DNA of 64,000 nucleotides from Rhodopseudomonas sp. (GTDB taxonomy: Bacteria > Pseudomonadota > Alphaproteobacteria > Rhizobiales > Xanthobacteraceae). The stretch lies in contig NZ_JACABA010000001.1 of NCBI RefSeq assembly GCF_013377015.1, forward strand, positions 1,671,817 to 1,735,816, given 5' to 3'. The position numbers and the translations under genes were made by a program. The notes under the pieces are model-generated. The model ran no database searches. It worked only from the letters and a program-made list of their open reading frames with translations, and was not told the origin of the DNA. Below, piece by piece: positions 16,372 to 24,936 of this stretch. The stretch's first letter is position 1; each line of letters begins with the position of its first letter.

Positions 16372-18126
16372 TCACCCCGCCGCCGTTGCGCTCTCCGTAG
16401 CCGCCAGGTCCCATGGCCGGTCCTGCGAGGCGAGCCCGATCAGCCGGCCCTGGATGTAGTCGCAGCCCCAGTCGCGCAGCAGGTCGGCTGATTCCTGGTC
16501 CTGCACCCATTCCGCCACGGTCTTGATGCCGAGTCGTCGCGCCAGATCGATCAGCGTCTGCACGAAGGCGCGGTCGTCGGCCGAACGCGCCATGTTCTGC
16601 ACGAAGGCGCCGTCGATCTTCACAATGTCGACGCCGAGATTGCGCAAATTGCGGAACGAGGTGTAGCCAGCACCGAAATCGTCGATCGCGATCCGGGCGC
16701 CGAAATTCTTCAGCCTTGTGACGAAGCCGCGGACCTCGTTGAGGTCCTGGATCGCCACCGTCTCGGTGATCTCGACGATCAGTCGCTCGGCGACGCCGGG
16801 ATGCGCCACCATCATCGATTCAATGCTCGCCCACCAGTCCGGGTCCATCGTGGTGTCGGGCGAGATATTGAGGCTGAGCTGCACGCTTGGCGAGGCCGCG
16901 AGTTCGGCGACCACCAGTTCGAGCACGCGGTGATCGACCAGGCGAATCAATCCGAGCTTTTCCGCCACCGGCACGATGTCGGGCGCCAGCAGGAACTGGC
17001 CGTCGGGCTGCTGCATCCGGACCAGGCATTCATGGAAGGCAGGTTGGTGCGAGACCGCATCAACAACCGGCTCATACGCCATCACGATGCGACGCTCGTT
17101 GAGGGCGGTGACGATTTCGTCGGTGACGCGGATGTTGACCCGGCGCTGGGCGTCGCGCTCGACGTTCGGGCGCCACATCGAGAACGAACCGCTGCGGCGG
17201 CTCTTCGCACTGTCGAGCGTCTCGTGGGCGCGGTTGACGGCTTCGTCGGCGCTGCGCGCATGGCGCGGTGCACCGACCGCGCCGATCGAGGCAGTCACCG
17301 AGACCGGGCCGGATTTGGTTGGCACGATATCATTGCGGATCCCGGCCAAAAATCGGTCGGCCGCGACATTCATGTCGTCGGCGGTGCAGTTCTTCAACAC
17401 CAGGCCGAATTTGTTGCCCGAGAATCGGCCGAGTTGGTCGCCGGCGCGCAGCCGCGCGCGAATTCGCCGCGCGACCTCGCAGATCACTTCGTCGGCGACA
17501 TCGAAGCCGAATGCGTCGTTGATCCGGGCGAGATGATCGATGCTGATCAGCATGAAGGCGAAGCTGGAGCGGAACCGTGCGGCCTCCTCGATGGTCTCGG
17601 CCAATGACGCCATCAGATGGGTGCGGTTGAGCTCTCCGGTCAGCGGATCGTGCCGCGACAGCTTCAACAGCTGTTCGTCGTGGGCGTGGCGCTCGTTGTT
17701 GACGCGGACGATGCCCTCGACACGGGTCGGCCGGCCGTCGGCGCCCGGAAACCAGCTGCCGCATTCCTCGATCCAGCACACCGGCGCGGTGGTCGAGGCG
17801 CGAACGCCATATTCGATCCGGTACGGCACGCTGCCGTGACCAGCCGCCACCGGGGTGCTCAACAGCGCGTCGGAGCGGATCTCGCGGGCGGGTTCGATCA
17901 GCTTGGCAAATTCGGCGCCGCGCGCCAGCGTCGCGGTGGGAATGTCCTGAAACACCGCCTCGGCGTGATCTGTCCAGACCATGCTGTCGCTGGCGAGGTC
18001 CCAGACGAATGCCGCCTGTCCCAGTGCGGCGAGGATCTTCGAAGGCTGGGGAGGGACGGGAAGCGGGCTAGCGGCGCTGGCAACCTGGGTCGAGGTTTTG
18101 GCATTCGCAAAATCGTAGGATGTCAC
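16372..18126 (-). CDS. PAS-like / degenerate GGDEF / EAL cyclic-di-GMP phosphodiesterase
   Basis: A 584-residue cytoplasmic protein. Residues about 30-145 look like a PAS sensor. The diguanylate-cyclase-like domain (about 155-315) has RFSGNKF in place of RxGGDEF at residues 236-240, so it should be catalytically dead. The EAL domain (about 335-570) has ECL (366-368) for EAL. It keeps the other hydrolysis residues: Asn420, Glu452 and Glu455, Asp482-Asp483 in IDDFGAGYTSF, Lys503, Glu539 and Gln559. It is therefore probably a c-di-GMP phosphodiesterase with a regulatory GGDEF domain. No membrane segments are seen. It is transcribed alone, divergent from the small gene at 18336. Confidence 0.85.
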   Translation of the reverse strand: MTSYDFANAKTSTQVASAASPLPVPPQPSKILAALGQAAFVWDLASDSMVWTDHAEAVFQDIPTATLARGAEFAKLIEPAREIRSDALLSTPVAAGHGSVPYRIEYGVRASTTAPVCWIEECGSWFPGADGRPTRVEGIVRVNNERHAHDEQLLKLSRHDPLTGELNRTHLMASLAETIEEAARFRSSFAFMLISIDHLARINDAFGFDVADEVICEVARRIRARLRAGDQLGRFSGNKFGLVLKNCTADDMNVAADRFLAGIRNDIVPTKSGPVSVTASIGAVGAPRHARSADEAVNRAHETLDSAKSRRSGSFSMWRPNVERDAQRRVNIRVTDEIVTALNERRIVMAYEPVVDAVSHQPAFHECLVRMQQPDGQFLLAPDIVPVAEKLGLIRLVDHRVLELVVAELAASPSVQLSLNISPDTTMDPDWWASIESMMVAHPGVAERLIVEITETVAIQDLNEVRGFVTRLKNFGARIAIDDFGAGYTSFRNLRNLGVDIVKIDGAFVQNMARSADDRAFVQTLIDLARRLGIKTVAEWVQDQESADLLRDWGCDYIQGRLIGLASQDRPWDLAATESATAAG

Positions 18127-18335
18127 GGTTGCCTCGTTATGGGACGCCTGCAGGTGATTCCCTGCGAGAGAATAGGGCGCCGGTGCTCCGGAACGCTAGG
18201 CAAAGTTGATAAACAATTCGGAAACCAAACATCCCGACCTCGTGGAACACCCAGGCGGCATCGGCATAACCCTTGCCATGGATATGTGACAGGGACCGTC
18301 AGCGTTCCGAAACGGCACAGATCAGGCAGGTCGCC

Positions 18336-18647
18336 ATGATGAGCAACGGGATCAGCAGCGCTTTCGAACCGATCGAAACCGCCGGTCAGACCGACGCAAC
18401 GGAGACGGTCGACTCTGCCACCACGATGGAGGTCGTCCCGGTCATGACCCGCACCCGATACACCGACCGCCTGGTTCGTCCGGATTCGACCTTCGTGGCG
18501 CATCTGATGGCGATCGATCAACAGTATCCGCAGACCCGCGAGTGGTTGCGGGCCGAACCCGCCCAGGCGATGGCGGCGTACCGGTCGGCCGTCGGACAAA
18601 ATCATTCCGCCGCGCAGGCCGGCGAGCGGATGCGGCGCCATTCCTGA
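18336..18647 (+). CDS. Small conserved protein of unknown function
   Basis: A 103-residue soluble protein starting at the first of two adjacent ATGs (18336, 18339). It has an acidic, Thr-rich N-terminus and a core with TRTRYTDRLVRPDSTFVAHL and then QQYPQTREWLRAEPAQAMAAYRS. I recall similar short proteins in Bradyrhizobium and Rhodopseudomonas genomes, but no domain name. No signal peptide or membrane segment is present. It is convergent with the membrane protein at 18691. Confidence 0.6.
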   Translation: MMSNGISSAFEPIETAGQTDATETVDSATTMEVVPVMTRTRYTDRLVRPDSTFVAHLMAIDQQYPQTREWLRAEPAQAMAAYRSAVGQNHSAAQAGERMRRHS

Positions 18648-18690
18648 CGCGCAACCGGCGCGACCAGACCAAGACCAGCAAGAACGAGGG

Positions 18691-19314
18691 TCAGCGCGGC
18701 GGGTCGGACGACGGATTTGATCCGTCGTCCGGCTGCAGGCCGGGCGATTGAATCCGCGGCGAGGAATCGGGCGATGTCGGTGCCGGCGTCACCGCGACCG
18801 GTTCCGGGCGGTCCAGCAGCACCGCTTCCGCGATCGATGCGGCGGCGGGGATCGCCGGCTTTGGCGCAGGGTCGATTGCCGGTTCGTCGTGCAGCTGTGG
18901 CATCTGGGCTGGCGGAGCGGGTTCGGCACGGGCGGCGCGCGGTCGCGGCCGGTTGCGCAACGCGATTCCGGCGAGGAAATCCACCAGCGCCAGCAAAGCA
19001 AGCATGAAGAAGGTCGAGGTGCCAAACTGCGGCAGCAGCCCGAATTCGGCCGCTGCGCCGGCGAACACCAGCAGCGACAGCAGATGATCGGTGACGTATT
19101 TGGCGCCGGGGCGGGCGCCCTTGATGACCTCGAGCAGCAGCAACAGGATGCCGAGACTCAGAAGCACGTCGCTGACGGTGAGCGCCCAACTCACGCCGGA
19201 CGGCAGCCGCAGCGTTGCCAGCGGCGCCTCAAACGCCAAGCCCGGCATCAGAAACACGACGATGTTGCAGATCGCCAGTGGAATCAGCAGCAGCGGGAAA
19301 CCGATTATGGCCAT
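18691..19314 (-). CDS. Membrane protein with proline-rich cytoplasmic tail
   Basis: A 207-residue protein with four predicted membrane helices in residues 1-120 (MAIIGFPLLLIPLAICNIVV..., then TVSDVLLSLGILLLLLEVI and FFMLALLALVDFLAGIAL). It ends in a long Ala/Pro-rich, probably disordered tail. The ATG at 19314 is used; TTG at 19320 is the first codon of the open frame. I do not recognise a functional family. It stands between rpmF and a small unknown gene. Confidence 0.65.
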   Translation of the reverse strand: MAIIGFPLLLIPLAICNIVVFLMPGLAFEAPLATLRLPSGVSWALTVSDVLLSLGILLLLLEVIKGARPGAKYVTDHLLSLLVFAGAAAEFGLLPQFGTSTFFMLALLALVDFLAGIALRNRPRPRAARAEPAPPAQMPQLHDEPAIDPAPKPAIPAAASIAEAVLLDRPEPVAVTPAPTSPDSSPRIQSPGLQPDDGSNPSSDPPR

Positions 19315-19489
19315 CGGCAATGCCTTCTGTCGTTCAGAACTACCGAGCGCGGCCGGGCGACCGCTCGGGCCTGACGTCAGCGCTCTAGTCCAACAGGTGG
19401 AGCAAACTCGGGCACAGAATATGTTGTCCGAATTGTTTCCCGGGGCTTGCGTCGCTCAACCGGCGGCGGTGTCAAATCACCACCGTTCA

Positions 19490-19510
19490 GGCGCGCCGTG
19501 ACGGCGCGCC
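19490..19510 (-). terminator. Perfect GC palindrome after rpmF
   Basis: GGCGCGCCGT and ACGGCGCGCC form a perfect 10-bp inverted repeat around one base, ending 8 bp past the rpmF stop. There is no T-run, so terminator function is tentative; it could equally be a protein-binding or processing site. Confidence 0.4.
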
Positions 19511-19518
19511 GTCGCTGG

Positions 19519-19704
19519 TCAGGATTCCTTCTTGGCCTTCAGCACCTGGCGGCCCTTGTACATCCCGGTCTTGAGATCGAGATGATGCGGGCGGCGCAGT
19601 TCGCCCGAATCCTTGTCTTCGGCGTAGGTCGGCTTCTGCAGCGCGTCCGCGGAACGGCGCATGCCACGCCGCGAGGGCGAAGTTTTTCTTCTCGGAACGG
19701 CCAT
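19519..19704 (-). CDS. rpmF: 50S ribosomal protein L32
   Basis: The 61-residue protein starts [18 protein letters not shown] and ends [12 protein letters not shown], the standard L32 form of alphaproteobacteria. It lacks the CxxC zinc ribbon found in some L32 proteins (sequence [13 protein letters not shown] at the expected place). The start at 19704 is fixed by the family N-terminus; the open frame continues upstream without similarity. mtgA lies 165 bp upstream on the same strand. Confidence 0.95.
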   Translation of the reverse strand: MAVPRRKTSPSRRGMRRSADALQKPTYAEDKDSGELRRPHHLDLKTGMYKGRQVLKAKKES

Positions 19705-19869
19705 ATCGAAAGTCCTTGCAGGGATGTGTCTGGTTCGTCCGCGACGGACGGCCCGGCGCTTGCGCGCGAGCAAACTGCTGATAAGGCCGGGCTTATAACG
19801 GAAGCGCGGCAGCAAAGCTAGGGTGGCCGCAGGCCAAAATCGCGCGAAAATGCCTCAGGAGCTGCGATT

Positions 19870-20535
19870 CTAGCGCCAGCAACGCCCAATTTCCGAGGCC
19901 TGCGCCCGGGCGACATATTTCGCCGCCAGCCGCTGTACCCCACGGCCGGGGTTCCGGGCGCTGCGGCTGACCGGATTGGGCAGGATTGCTGCCAGCAGCG
20001 CCGCGTCGCGTGGCGTCAGCGACGACGCCGAGCGGCCGAAGGCAAATTGCGCCCCGGCTTCGGCGCCGAATTGCCCGGCTGGACCCCATTCGGCGATATT
20101 CAGGTAGATTTCCAACACTCGCTGTTTCGACAGCACGAGGTCGATCCAGAGCGCCAGCGGGAACTCCAGAGCCTTGCGCACCACGCTGCGGCCCGGCCAC
20201 AGGAACAGATTCTTCGCCACCTGCTGGGTGATGGTGGAGCCGCCGCGGGCAGTGTCGCCGTCCTGCAGGTCGTCGAGCACGTCGCGCACCGAATCCCAGT
20301 CGATGCCGTGGTGGCTGCAGAATTTGGCGTCCTCGGACCCGACAACGGTACGCGGCAGCGCCGGTGAAATGACGTCGAAATCGATCCACTGCCGCGTCAC
20401 CGGCGCGCCGGATAGCCAGCGCCACGCCATCAGCGCCGAGACCGGGTGGCCGGCTCGATAAAAGGGGGTCAGCAGGTAAGGGAATGCCAGCAGCGCCAGC
20501 ACGATCAGAATGGCGGCACGGAGCAGCCGTCTCAT
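19870..20535 (-). CDS. mtgA: Monofunctional biosynthetic peptidoglycan transglycosylase MtgA
   Basis: A 221-residue inner-membrane glycosyltransferase (GT51) that polymerises lipid II into glycan strands. One N-terminal membrane helix (residues 5-25) is followed by the family motifs. These are [14 protein letters not shown] with the catalytic Glu, [16 protein letters not shown], and the block [18 protein letters not shown] ending in [11 protein letters not shown]. There is no transpeptidase domain, hence monofunctional. Its ATG overlaps the stop of the DUF1330 gene upstream (ATGA type), so the two are translationally coupled. Confidence 0.93.
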   Translation of the reverse strand: MRRLLRAAILIVLALLAFPYLLTPFYRAGHPVSALMAWRWLSGAPVTRQWIDFDVISPALPRTVVGSEDAKFCSHHGIDWDSVRDVLDDLQDGDTARGGSTITQQVAKNLFLWPGRSVVRKALEFPLALWIDLVLSKQRVLEIYLNIAEWGPAGQFGAEAGAQFAFGRSASSLTPRDAALLAAILPNPVSRSARNPGRGVQRLAAKYVARAQASEIGRCWR

Positions 20536-20828
20536 GCGGTGTCGAGACCTTCGACGCTGACCAGTCGGGCCGAGCTGACTTCGTCGCGGATCTGCTTCAG
20601 GCCCTGATACACCGGCCCGTTGTAAAATGTTTCCCAGGCCGCGACCGAAGGGAATTCGAGAATAACGATCCGGCGCGGGGTCCAGTCGCCCTCGTAGACC
20701 TTGTGGGCGCCGCCCCGGGCTAGGTACCGCGCGCCGGCCTGCTGCAGTGCCGGTTTGACCTGGGTCATGAAATCCTGATAGCGCGCGGGGTCCCGGATCT
20801 CGACGTCGAAAATCACATAGGCGGACAT
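20532..20828 (-). CDS. DUF1330 domain protein
   Basis: A 98-residue ferredoxin-like fold protein of the dimeric alpha/beta-barrel superfamily. The DUF1330 pattern is present: [28 protein letters not shown], and [20 protein letters not shown]. No enzymatic function is established. It overlaps the mtgA start by 4 bases and is divergent from ispA, which begins 101 bp away. Confidence 0.88.
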   Translation of the reverse strand: MSAYVIFDVEIRDPARYQDFMTQVKPALQQAGARYLARGGAHKVYEGDWTPRRIVILEFPSVAAWETFYNGPVYQGLKQIRDEVSSARLVSVEGLDTA

Positions 20829-20929
20829 TTTCGGTCTCCGGTGGTGGCTACGGGCCGCTCCGAGCGCAGAATTGACGAAGCCGGTGCCATGATGAATGGT
20901 CCCGCCGACATTACCTGGAGCACTTCTGA

Positions 20930-21856
20930 ATGGCCATCGGCACTTCCTCGATCGACTTTGCCAAGCGGCTCGATGCCACCGCTGACGACACCGAAGCCCT
21001 GCTTACCCGCCTGCTCTCCGACGATTTGCTGCCCGACGAAACCGCGCGTCCGCCGCGGCTGATGGCGGCGATGCGGTATTCAAGCCTGGGTGGCGGCAAG
21101 CGGCTGCGGCCGTTCCTGGTGGTCGAGAGCGCGGCGGTGTTCGGCGTTACCCGCGAGGCCGCGCTGCTGGTCGGCGCCGCGCTGGAATGCATCCACTGCT
21201 ACTCGCTGATCCATGACGATCTGCCGGCGATGGACAACAGCGATTTGCGGCGCGGCCGCCCGACGCTGCACAAGGCCTATGACGACGCCACCGCGATCCT
21301 GGCCGGCGACGCGCTGCTGACGCTGGCGTTCGACATCATCACCCGCGACGAGATTCATCGCGATCCGATGGTGCGACTGCTGCTGACAAGGGCGCTGGCG
21401 CGGGCCTCCGGAATTGGCGGCATGGCCGGCGGACAGATTCTCGATCTGGCCGGCGAAGGTCGGTTCGGCGACCGCGAGCCGGTCGACGTCGCCCGCTTGC
21501 AGCAGATGAAGACCGGGGCGCTGCTGCGGTTCGGCTGCGTCGCCGGTGCCATCCTCGGCCAATCCTCGCCCGAGCAATACAAGGCGTTGGAGAATTACGG
21601 CCGCGCGCTTGGCGAGGCGTTCCAGATCGCCGACGACCTGCTCGATGTCGAAGGCGACGCCGAAGCGTTGGGCAAGCCGGCCGGAGCAGACGCGGCGCTG
21701 GGCAAGACCACCTTCGTGACCCAGCTTGGCATCGACGGCGCCAAGCAGCGGATTGCTGATCTGTTGGCGCGCGCCGATCAGGCGCTGTCGATGTTCGGCG
21801 CCAAAGGCGACGTGCTGCGCGCCGCCGCGCACTTCGTCGCCGCGCGGAAGAACTAG
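20930..21856 (+). CDS. ispA: Farnesyl diphosphate synthase (short-chain polyprenyl synthetase)
   Basis: A 308-residue prenyltransferase that condenses IPP with DMAPP and GPP to farnesyl diphosphate. The first Asp-rich motif is in LIHDDLPAMDNSDLRRG and the second in QIADDLLDVEGD; GGGKRLRP and MKTGALL are also typical. The two residues between the Asp pairs of the first motif (DDLPAMD) give the bacterial type I FPP synthase spacing. Start ATG 20930 with GGAG upstream. The DUF1345 gene follows after 5 bp. Together with ispG at 28.5 kb, two isoprenoid genes lie in the window. Confidence 0.92.
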   Translation: MAIGTSSIDFAKRLDATADDTEALLTRLLSDDLLPDETARPPRLMAAMRYSSLGGGKRLRPFLVVESAAVFGVTREAALLVGAALECIHCYSLIHDDLPAMDNSDLRRGRPTLHKAYDDATAILAGDALLTLAFDIITRDEIHRDPMVRLLLTRALARASGIGGMAGGQILDLAGEGRFGDREPVDVARLQQMKTGALLRFGCVAGAILGQSSPEQYKALENYGRALGEAFQIADDLLDVEGDAEALGKPAGADAALGKTTFVTQLGIDGAKQRIADLLARADQALSMFGAKGDVLRAAAHFVAARKN

Positions 21857-21861
21857 CACGC

Positions 21862-22548
21862 ATGGCCGGGCAGGAGATCGACGACCCGCATCTTCGGCGC
21901 TTCCGCAAGCTGCCGCGGCTGGTTCGCGTCGTCTATGCGCGGCCTCGGCTGTTCATTTCGATTCTGATCGGAATTGCCGCGTTATTGCTGCTGCCGGGGT
22001 CGCTGCGGTTGGTGACCCGGCTGCTGATCGGCTGGGACGTCTCGATCGCCTTCTATCTGACGCTGGCCTTCGCGATGATGTATCGCTGTGGCATTGCCTA
22101 TATCCGCCGCAGCGCGATCCTGCAGGACGACGGCCGGTTCCTGATCCTGATGGTGACGGCGATCGGCGCCTTCGCCAGCATCGCGGCGATCGTCGCCGAA
22201 CTCGGCGCGTCGCATCGCGGCGCGGCCGAACTCGCACTCGCGACCGTGACGATTGCGCTATCCTGGGCGGCGGTGCACACCACCTTCGCGCTGCACTACG
22301 CGCATGATTATTACCGCGGCCAAGCGCCGGGCGGTCTGCAGTTTCCCAGCGGCGACCAGCATGAGGATGCCGACTACTGGGACTTCGTCTATTTCTCGTT
22401 CGTGATCGGGATGACCGCGCAGGTTTCCGACGTCGGCATCACCGACAAGACCATCCGCCGCACCGCCACCGCGCATGGTGTGGTCTCGTTCATCTTCAAC
22501 ACCGCGCTGGTCGCGCTGATGGTCAATATCGCCGCCAGCGCGATCTGA
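21862..22548 (+). CDS. DUF1345 membrane protein
   Basis: A 228-residue integral membrane protein with five predicted helices. It carries the DUF1345 signature FALHYAHDYYRG followed by LQFPSGDQHEDADYWDFVYFSF and the late VSDVGITDKTIRR. Its function is unknown. It begins 5 bp after the ispA stop, so it is very probably co-transcribed with ispA. Its 3' end faces the papB stop 11 bp away. Confidence 0.88.
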   Translation: MAGQEIDDPHLRRFRKLPRLVRVVYARPRLFISILIGIAALLLLPGSLRLVTRLLIGWDVSIAFYLTLAFAMMYRCGIAYIRRSAILQDDGRFLILMVTAIGAFASIAAIVAELGASHRGAAELALATVTIALSWAAVHTTFALHYAHDYYRGQAPGGLQFPSGDQHEDADYWDFVYFSFVIGMTAQVSDVGITDKTIRRTATAHGVVSFIFNTALVALMVNIAASAI

Positions 22549-22559
22549 ACGCCCCGCGG

Positions 22560-23003
22560 TCAGGCGGCGCGGGCCTCTTCCTCGAGGGCGATCGTACGGA
22601 TGATCTCCAGCAAGCGCTGACCCTCGATGCGCGCCGTGCTGAAGCCGGTGTCCCGGCCGATATGGCCGAACATGTTCTGGTCCTCACGCGATTGGCCGAG
22701 GAATGCCATCGACCAGTTCGGGAACACCCGTTCCGCCGCCTTGTTGAAAGCCAGCACCTGAACGTCGCCATGGCGCGGGTCCTGCTGGATCCGTTCGAAC
22801 ACCGTTTCGACGGCTACACCTCTGCCCTCGAGCGCCTGGGCGAAGATTCCGCGGTTGAACACCAGCGCTCCGGTAATGCCGCAGTGCGGATTGTTACGGC
22901 GCGACGCGGCCAGGATCGAATCGATCTCGGTTGCGATTCGCTCGGGCCCACCGGCAATCCGGTTCTTGCTGAAGTAGACGAGGCGGTAAATGGTGTCCGG
23001 CAT
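22560..23003 (-). CDS. papB: BLUF-domain blue-light receptor PapB
   Basis: A 147-residue single-domain flavin photoreceptor. The BLUF domain covers residues 4-100 and keeps the light-switch residues: Tyr10 in RLVYFS, Asn38 in NPHCGITGAL, Gln56 in FAQALEG, and Trp97 and Met99 in NWSMAF. The C-terminal helices (about 105-147) would dock a partner. In R. palustris a BLUF protein PapB binds the EAL protein PapA and stimulates c-di-GMP breakdown in blue light. The gene order and domain make-up here match that pair. The ATG at 23003 starts MPDTIYRLVY; papA ends 28 bp upstream. Confidence 0.92.
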   Translation of the reverse strand: MPDTIYRLVYFSKNRIAGGPERIATEIDSILAASRRNNPHCGITGALVFNRGIFAQALEGRGVAVETVFERIQQDPRHGDVQVLAFNKAAERVFPNWSMAFLGQSREDQNMFGHIGRDTGFSTARIEGQRLLEIIRTIALEEEARAA

Positions 23004-23031
23004 CGGTGAGGTCCTGCGGGAATGTCGGGTG

Positions 23032-24684
23032 TCAGCCGCGATCGCTTGCAAGCGCCGCGGTGTCGTGGAAGGCGAGGAATTCCGTGATCTGCTCCGGCGG
23101 GATCGGTCGGCTGATCAGGTACCCCTGTACGTCGGTGCAACCATCGGCGACGATCCGCGCCAGCTGGTCGTCGGTTTCGACGCCTTCCGCGACCGTCGCC
23201 ATGCCGAGGCTTTCTCCGAGCGAGGCGATCGCGCGCACGATCGCCCGGCTGCCCTTGTCGCCCGGCATCCCGCGAACGAACGACTGATCGATCTTGATTT
23301 TGTCGAATGGAAAGCTGCGCAGATAGCCGAGCGAGGAATAGCCAGTTCCGAAATCGTCCAGCGAGACGCGCACGCCCATGCCGCGAAGCTGCTGCAACAC
23401 CCCCAGCGCCGCGCCTTCCGCGTCAAGCATCACGCTTTCGGTGATCTCGAGCTCCAGTCGCCACGGGTCGAGGCCGCTTTCGCCGAGCGCCGACAGGATC
23501 GTCAGGACGAGGCCCGGGTTGGCAAACTGGATCGCCGAGACGTTGACGGCGACGGTGCGTTGGCCCGGCCAGCTTGCCGCCTCGCGGCAGGCGGCCCGCA
23601 GAACCCAATCGCCGATCGGCGCGATGATGCCGGTCTCTTCCGCCAGCGGGATGTAGTCGAGCGGAGACACCGTGCCCCGGGACGGGCAGTTCCAGCGCAA
23701 CAGCGCCTCGAACCCGGTGATGGCGCGCGATTTGAGATTGAATTGTGGCTGGTAGGCCAGCGAGAATTCGCGCAGCGCCAGGGCGCGGCGAAGATCGACT
23801 TCGAGATTGCGGCGCCCCTGCAATCTGTCGTCCATCTCCGGCTCGAAGAAACGGAACGAACCGCGGCCCTGCTCCTTCGCCAGATGCAGGGCCATGCCCG
23901 CATTCTTCATGGTCTGGTCGCAGTCGAGATTGCTGGCGGACGGCAGGGCGATGCCGACGCTTGCCGCGACATCGATCAGTTGACCATCGAGCAGATAGGA
24001 GCGGCCGAGCAGGTCGACCAGCCGCGCTGCCAGCGTCGTCGCCGACTCCGGCTGCGGCGTCGCGGTCTGAATGATACCGAATTCGTCACCGTGCAGCCGC
24101 GCCACGATGTCGTTGGGTCCAACGGCGGACAGAATCCGTTTGGCCACAAGGCAAAGCAACGCGTCGCCGATATGGTGGCCGAGCGAGTCGTTGACGGCTT
24201 TGAAGCGGTCGAGATCGACGGTCAGGACCGCCGATCCTTCGGCGGGCTGGGGATTAGCCAGCAGTTCGATGAGCCGCTCGCGGAACATCACCCCGTTGCC
24301 CAGTTTCGTCAGATTATCTGTGCGAGCCCGGGTCAGCCGATCGGTCATGTCGAAGGCGCTAACCAGCCAGCCATCGTCCATGGTGATGGCCTCGACCCGG
24401 AACACCCGGCCGTCGGGAATCGCGATCTGGCAATCCTGCCACTGGTTGCCATAAATGCGTTCGATCAGCCCGCAGTTGCTGAACAGCTCGTCGAACATCA
24501 AATTCTGCATCAGCAGCTTGCCGTCGGAACCGACGATGGCGGCGGCCCGCGACATGCTCATGAAGGCGTTGAACGCCACCGTGGCTGCGCGGCTGGTGGT
24601 GGCGCGGCCGACCGAATCGTCGCGGCACCGGGCCTTCGCAGTCCTGGTAGCAATCCGTTCCGGCGCTCTTGCTGTGGTAGCCAT
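23032..24684 (-). CDS. papA: PAS-GGDEF-EAL cyclic-di-GMP phosphodiesterase PapA
   Basis: A 550-residue cytoplasmic protein with a PAS-like region (about 40-115), a GGDEF-like domain (120-285) and an EAL domain (about 295-540). The GGDEF motif reads HGDEF (198-202), so cyclase activity is doubtful. The EAL domain is intact: EALLRW (326-331), VNVSAIQF, ELEITESV, LDDFGTGYSSL, KIDQSFVRG and VAEGVET. It should hydrolyse c-di-GMP to pGpG. The adjacent downstream BLUF gene makes it the output partner of a two-protein blue-light switch, as known in R. palustris. The ATG at 24684 has no clear ribosome site, so an internal start is possible. Confidence 0.9.
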   Translation of the reverse strand: MATTARAPERIATRTAKARCRDDSVGRATTSRAATVAFNAFMSMSRAAAIVGSDGKLLMQNLMFDELFSNCGLIERIYGNQWQDCQIAIPDGRVFRVEAITMDDGWLVSAFDMTDRLTRARTDNLTKLGNGVMFRERLIELLANPQPAEGSAVLTVDLDRFKAVNDSLGHHIGDALLCLVAKRILSAVGPNDIVARLHGDEFGIIQTATPQPESATTLAARLVDLLGRSYLLDGQLIDVAASVGIALPSASNLDCDQTMKNAGMALHLAKEQGRGSFRFFEPEMDDRLQGRRNLEVDLRRALALREFSLAYQPQFNLKSRAITGFEALLRWNCPSRGTVSPLDYIPLAEETGIIAPIGDWVLRAACREAASWPGQRTVAVNVSAIQFANPGLVLTILSALGESGLDPWRLELEITESVMLDAEGAALGVLQQLRGMGVRVSLDDFGTGYSSLGYLRSFPFDKIKIDQSFVRGMPGDKGSRAIVRAIASLGESLGMATVAEGVETDDQLARIVADGCTDVQGYLISRPIPPEQITEFLAFHDTAALASDRG

Positions 24685-24936
24685 AGCAGCACGAAACCAC
24701 GCCGAGCATTGCCAAGGTATGAATTGGCCGCTTCAGCGTCGCGGAGAATAGACCGAGAGTAAATCGAGTATTAGCGGATCAACGTTCGGTAAGACTTACG
24801 GATTAAGCCGAAATGCGGATGTTCGTCGCGACCCGGAACCGTGTGGTCGCCCAGCGCGCATGGCCGGTATTACTTGACCTCCCACCCTGGCCGGGCGATT
24901 TCATGAACTGGTAATTCGACAACGATTAGGGCGGCC

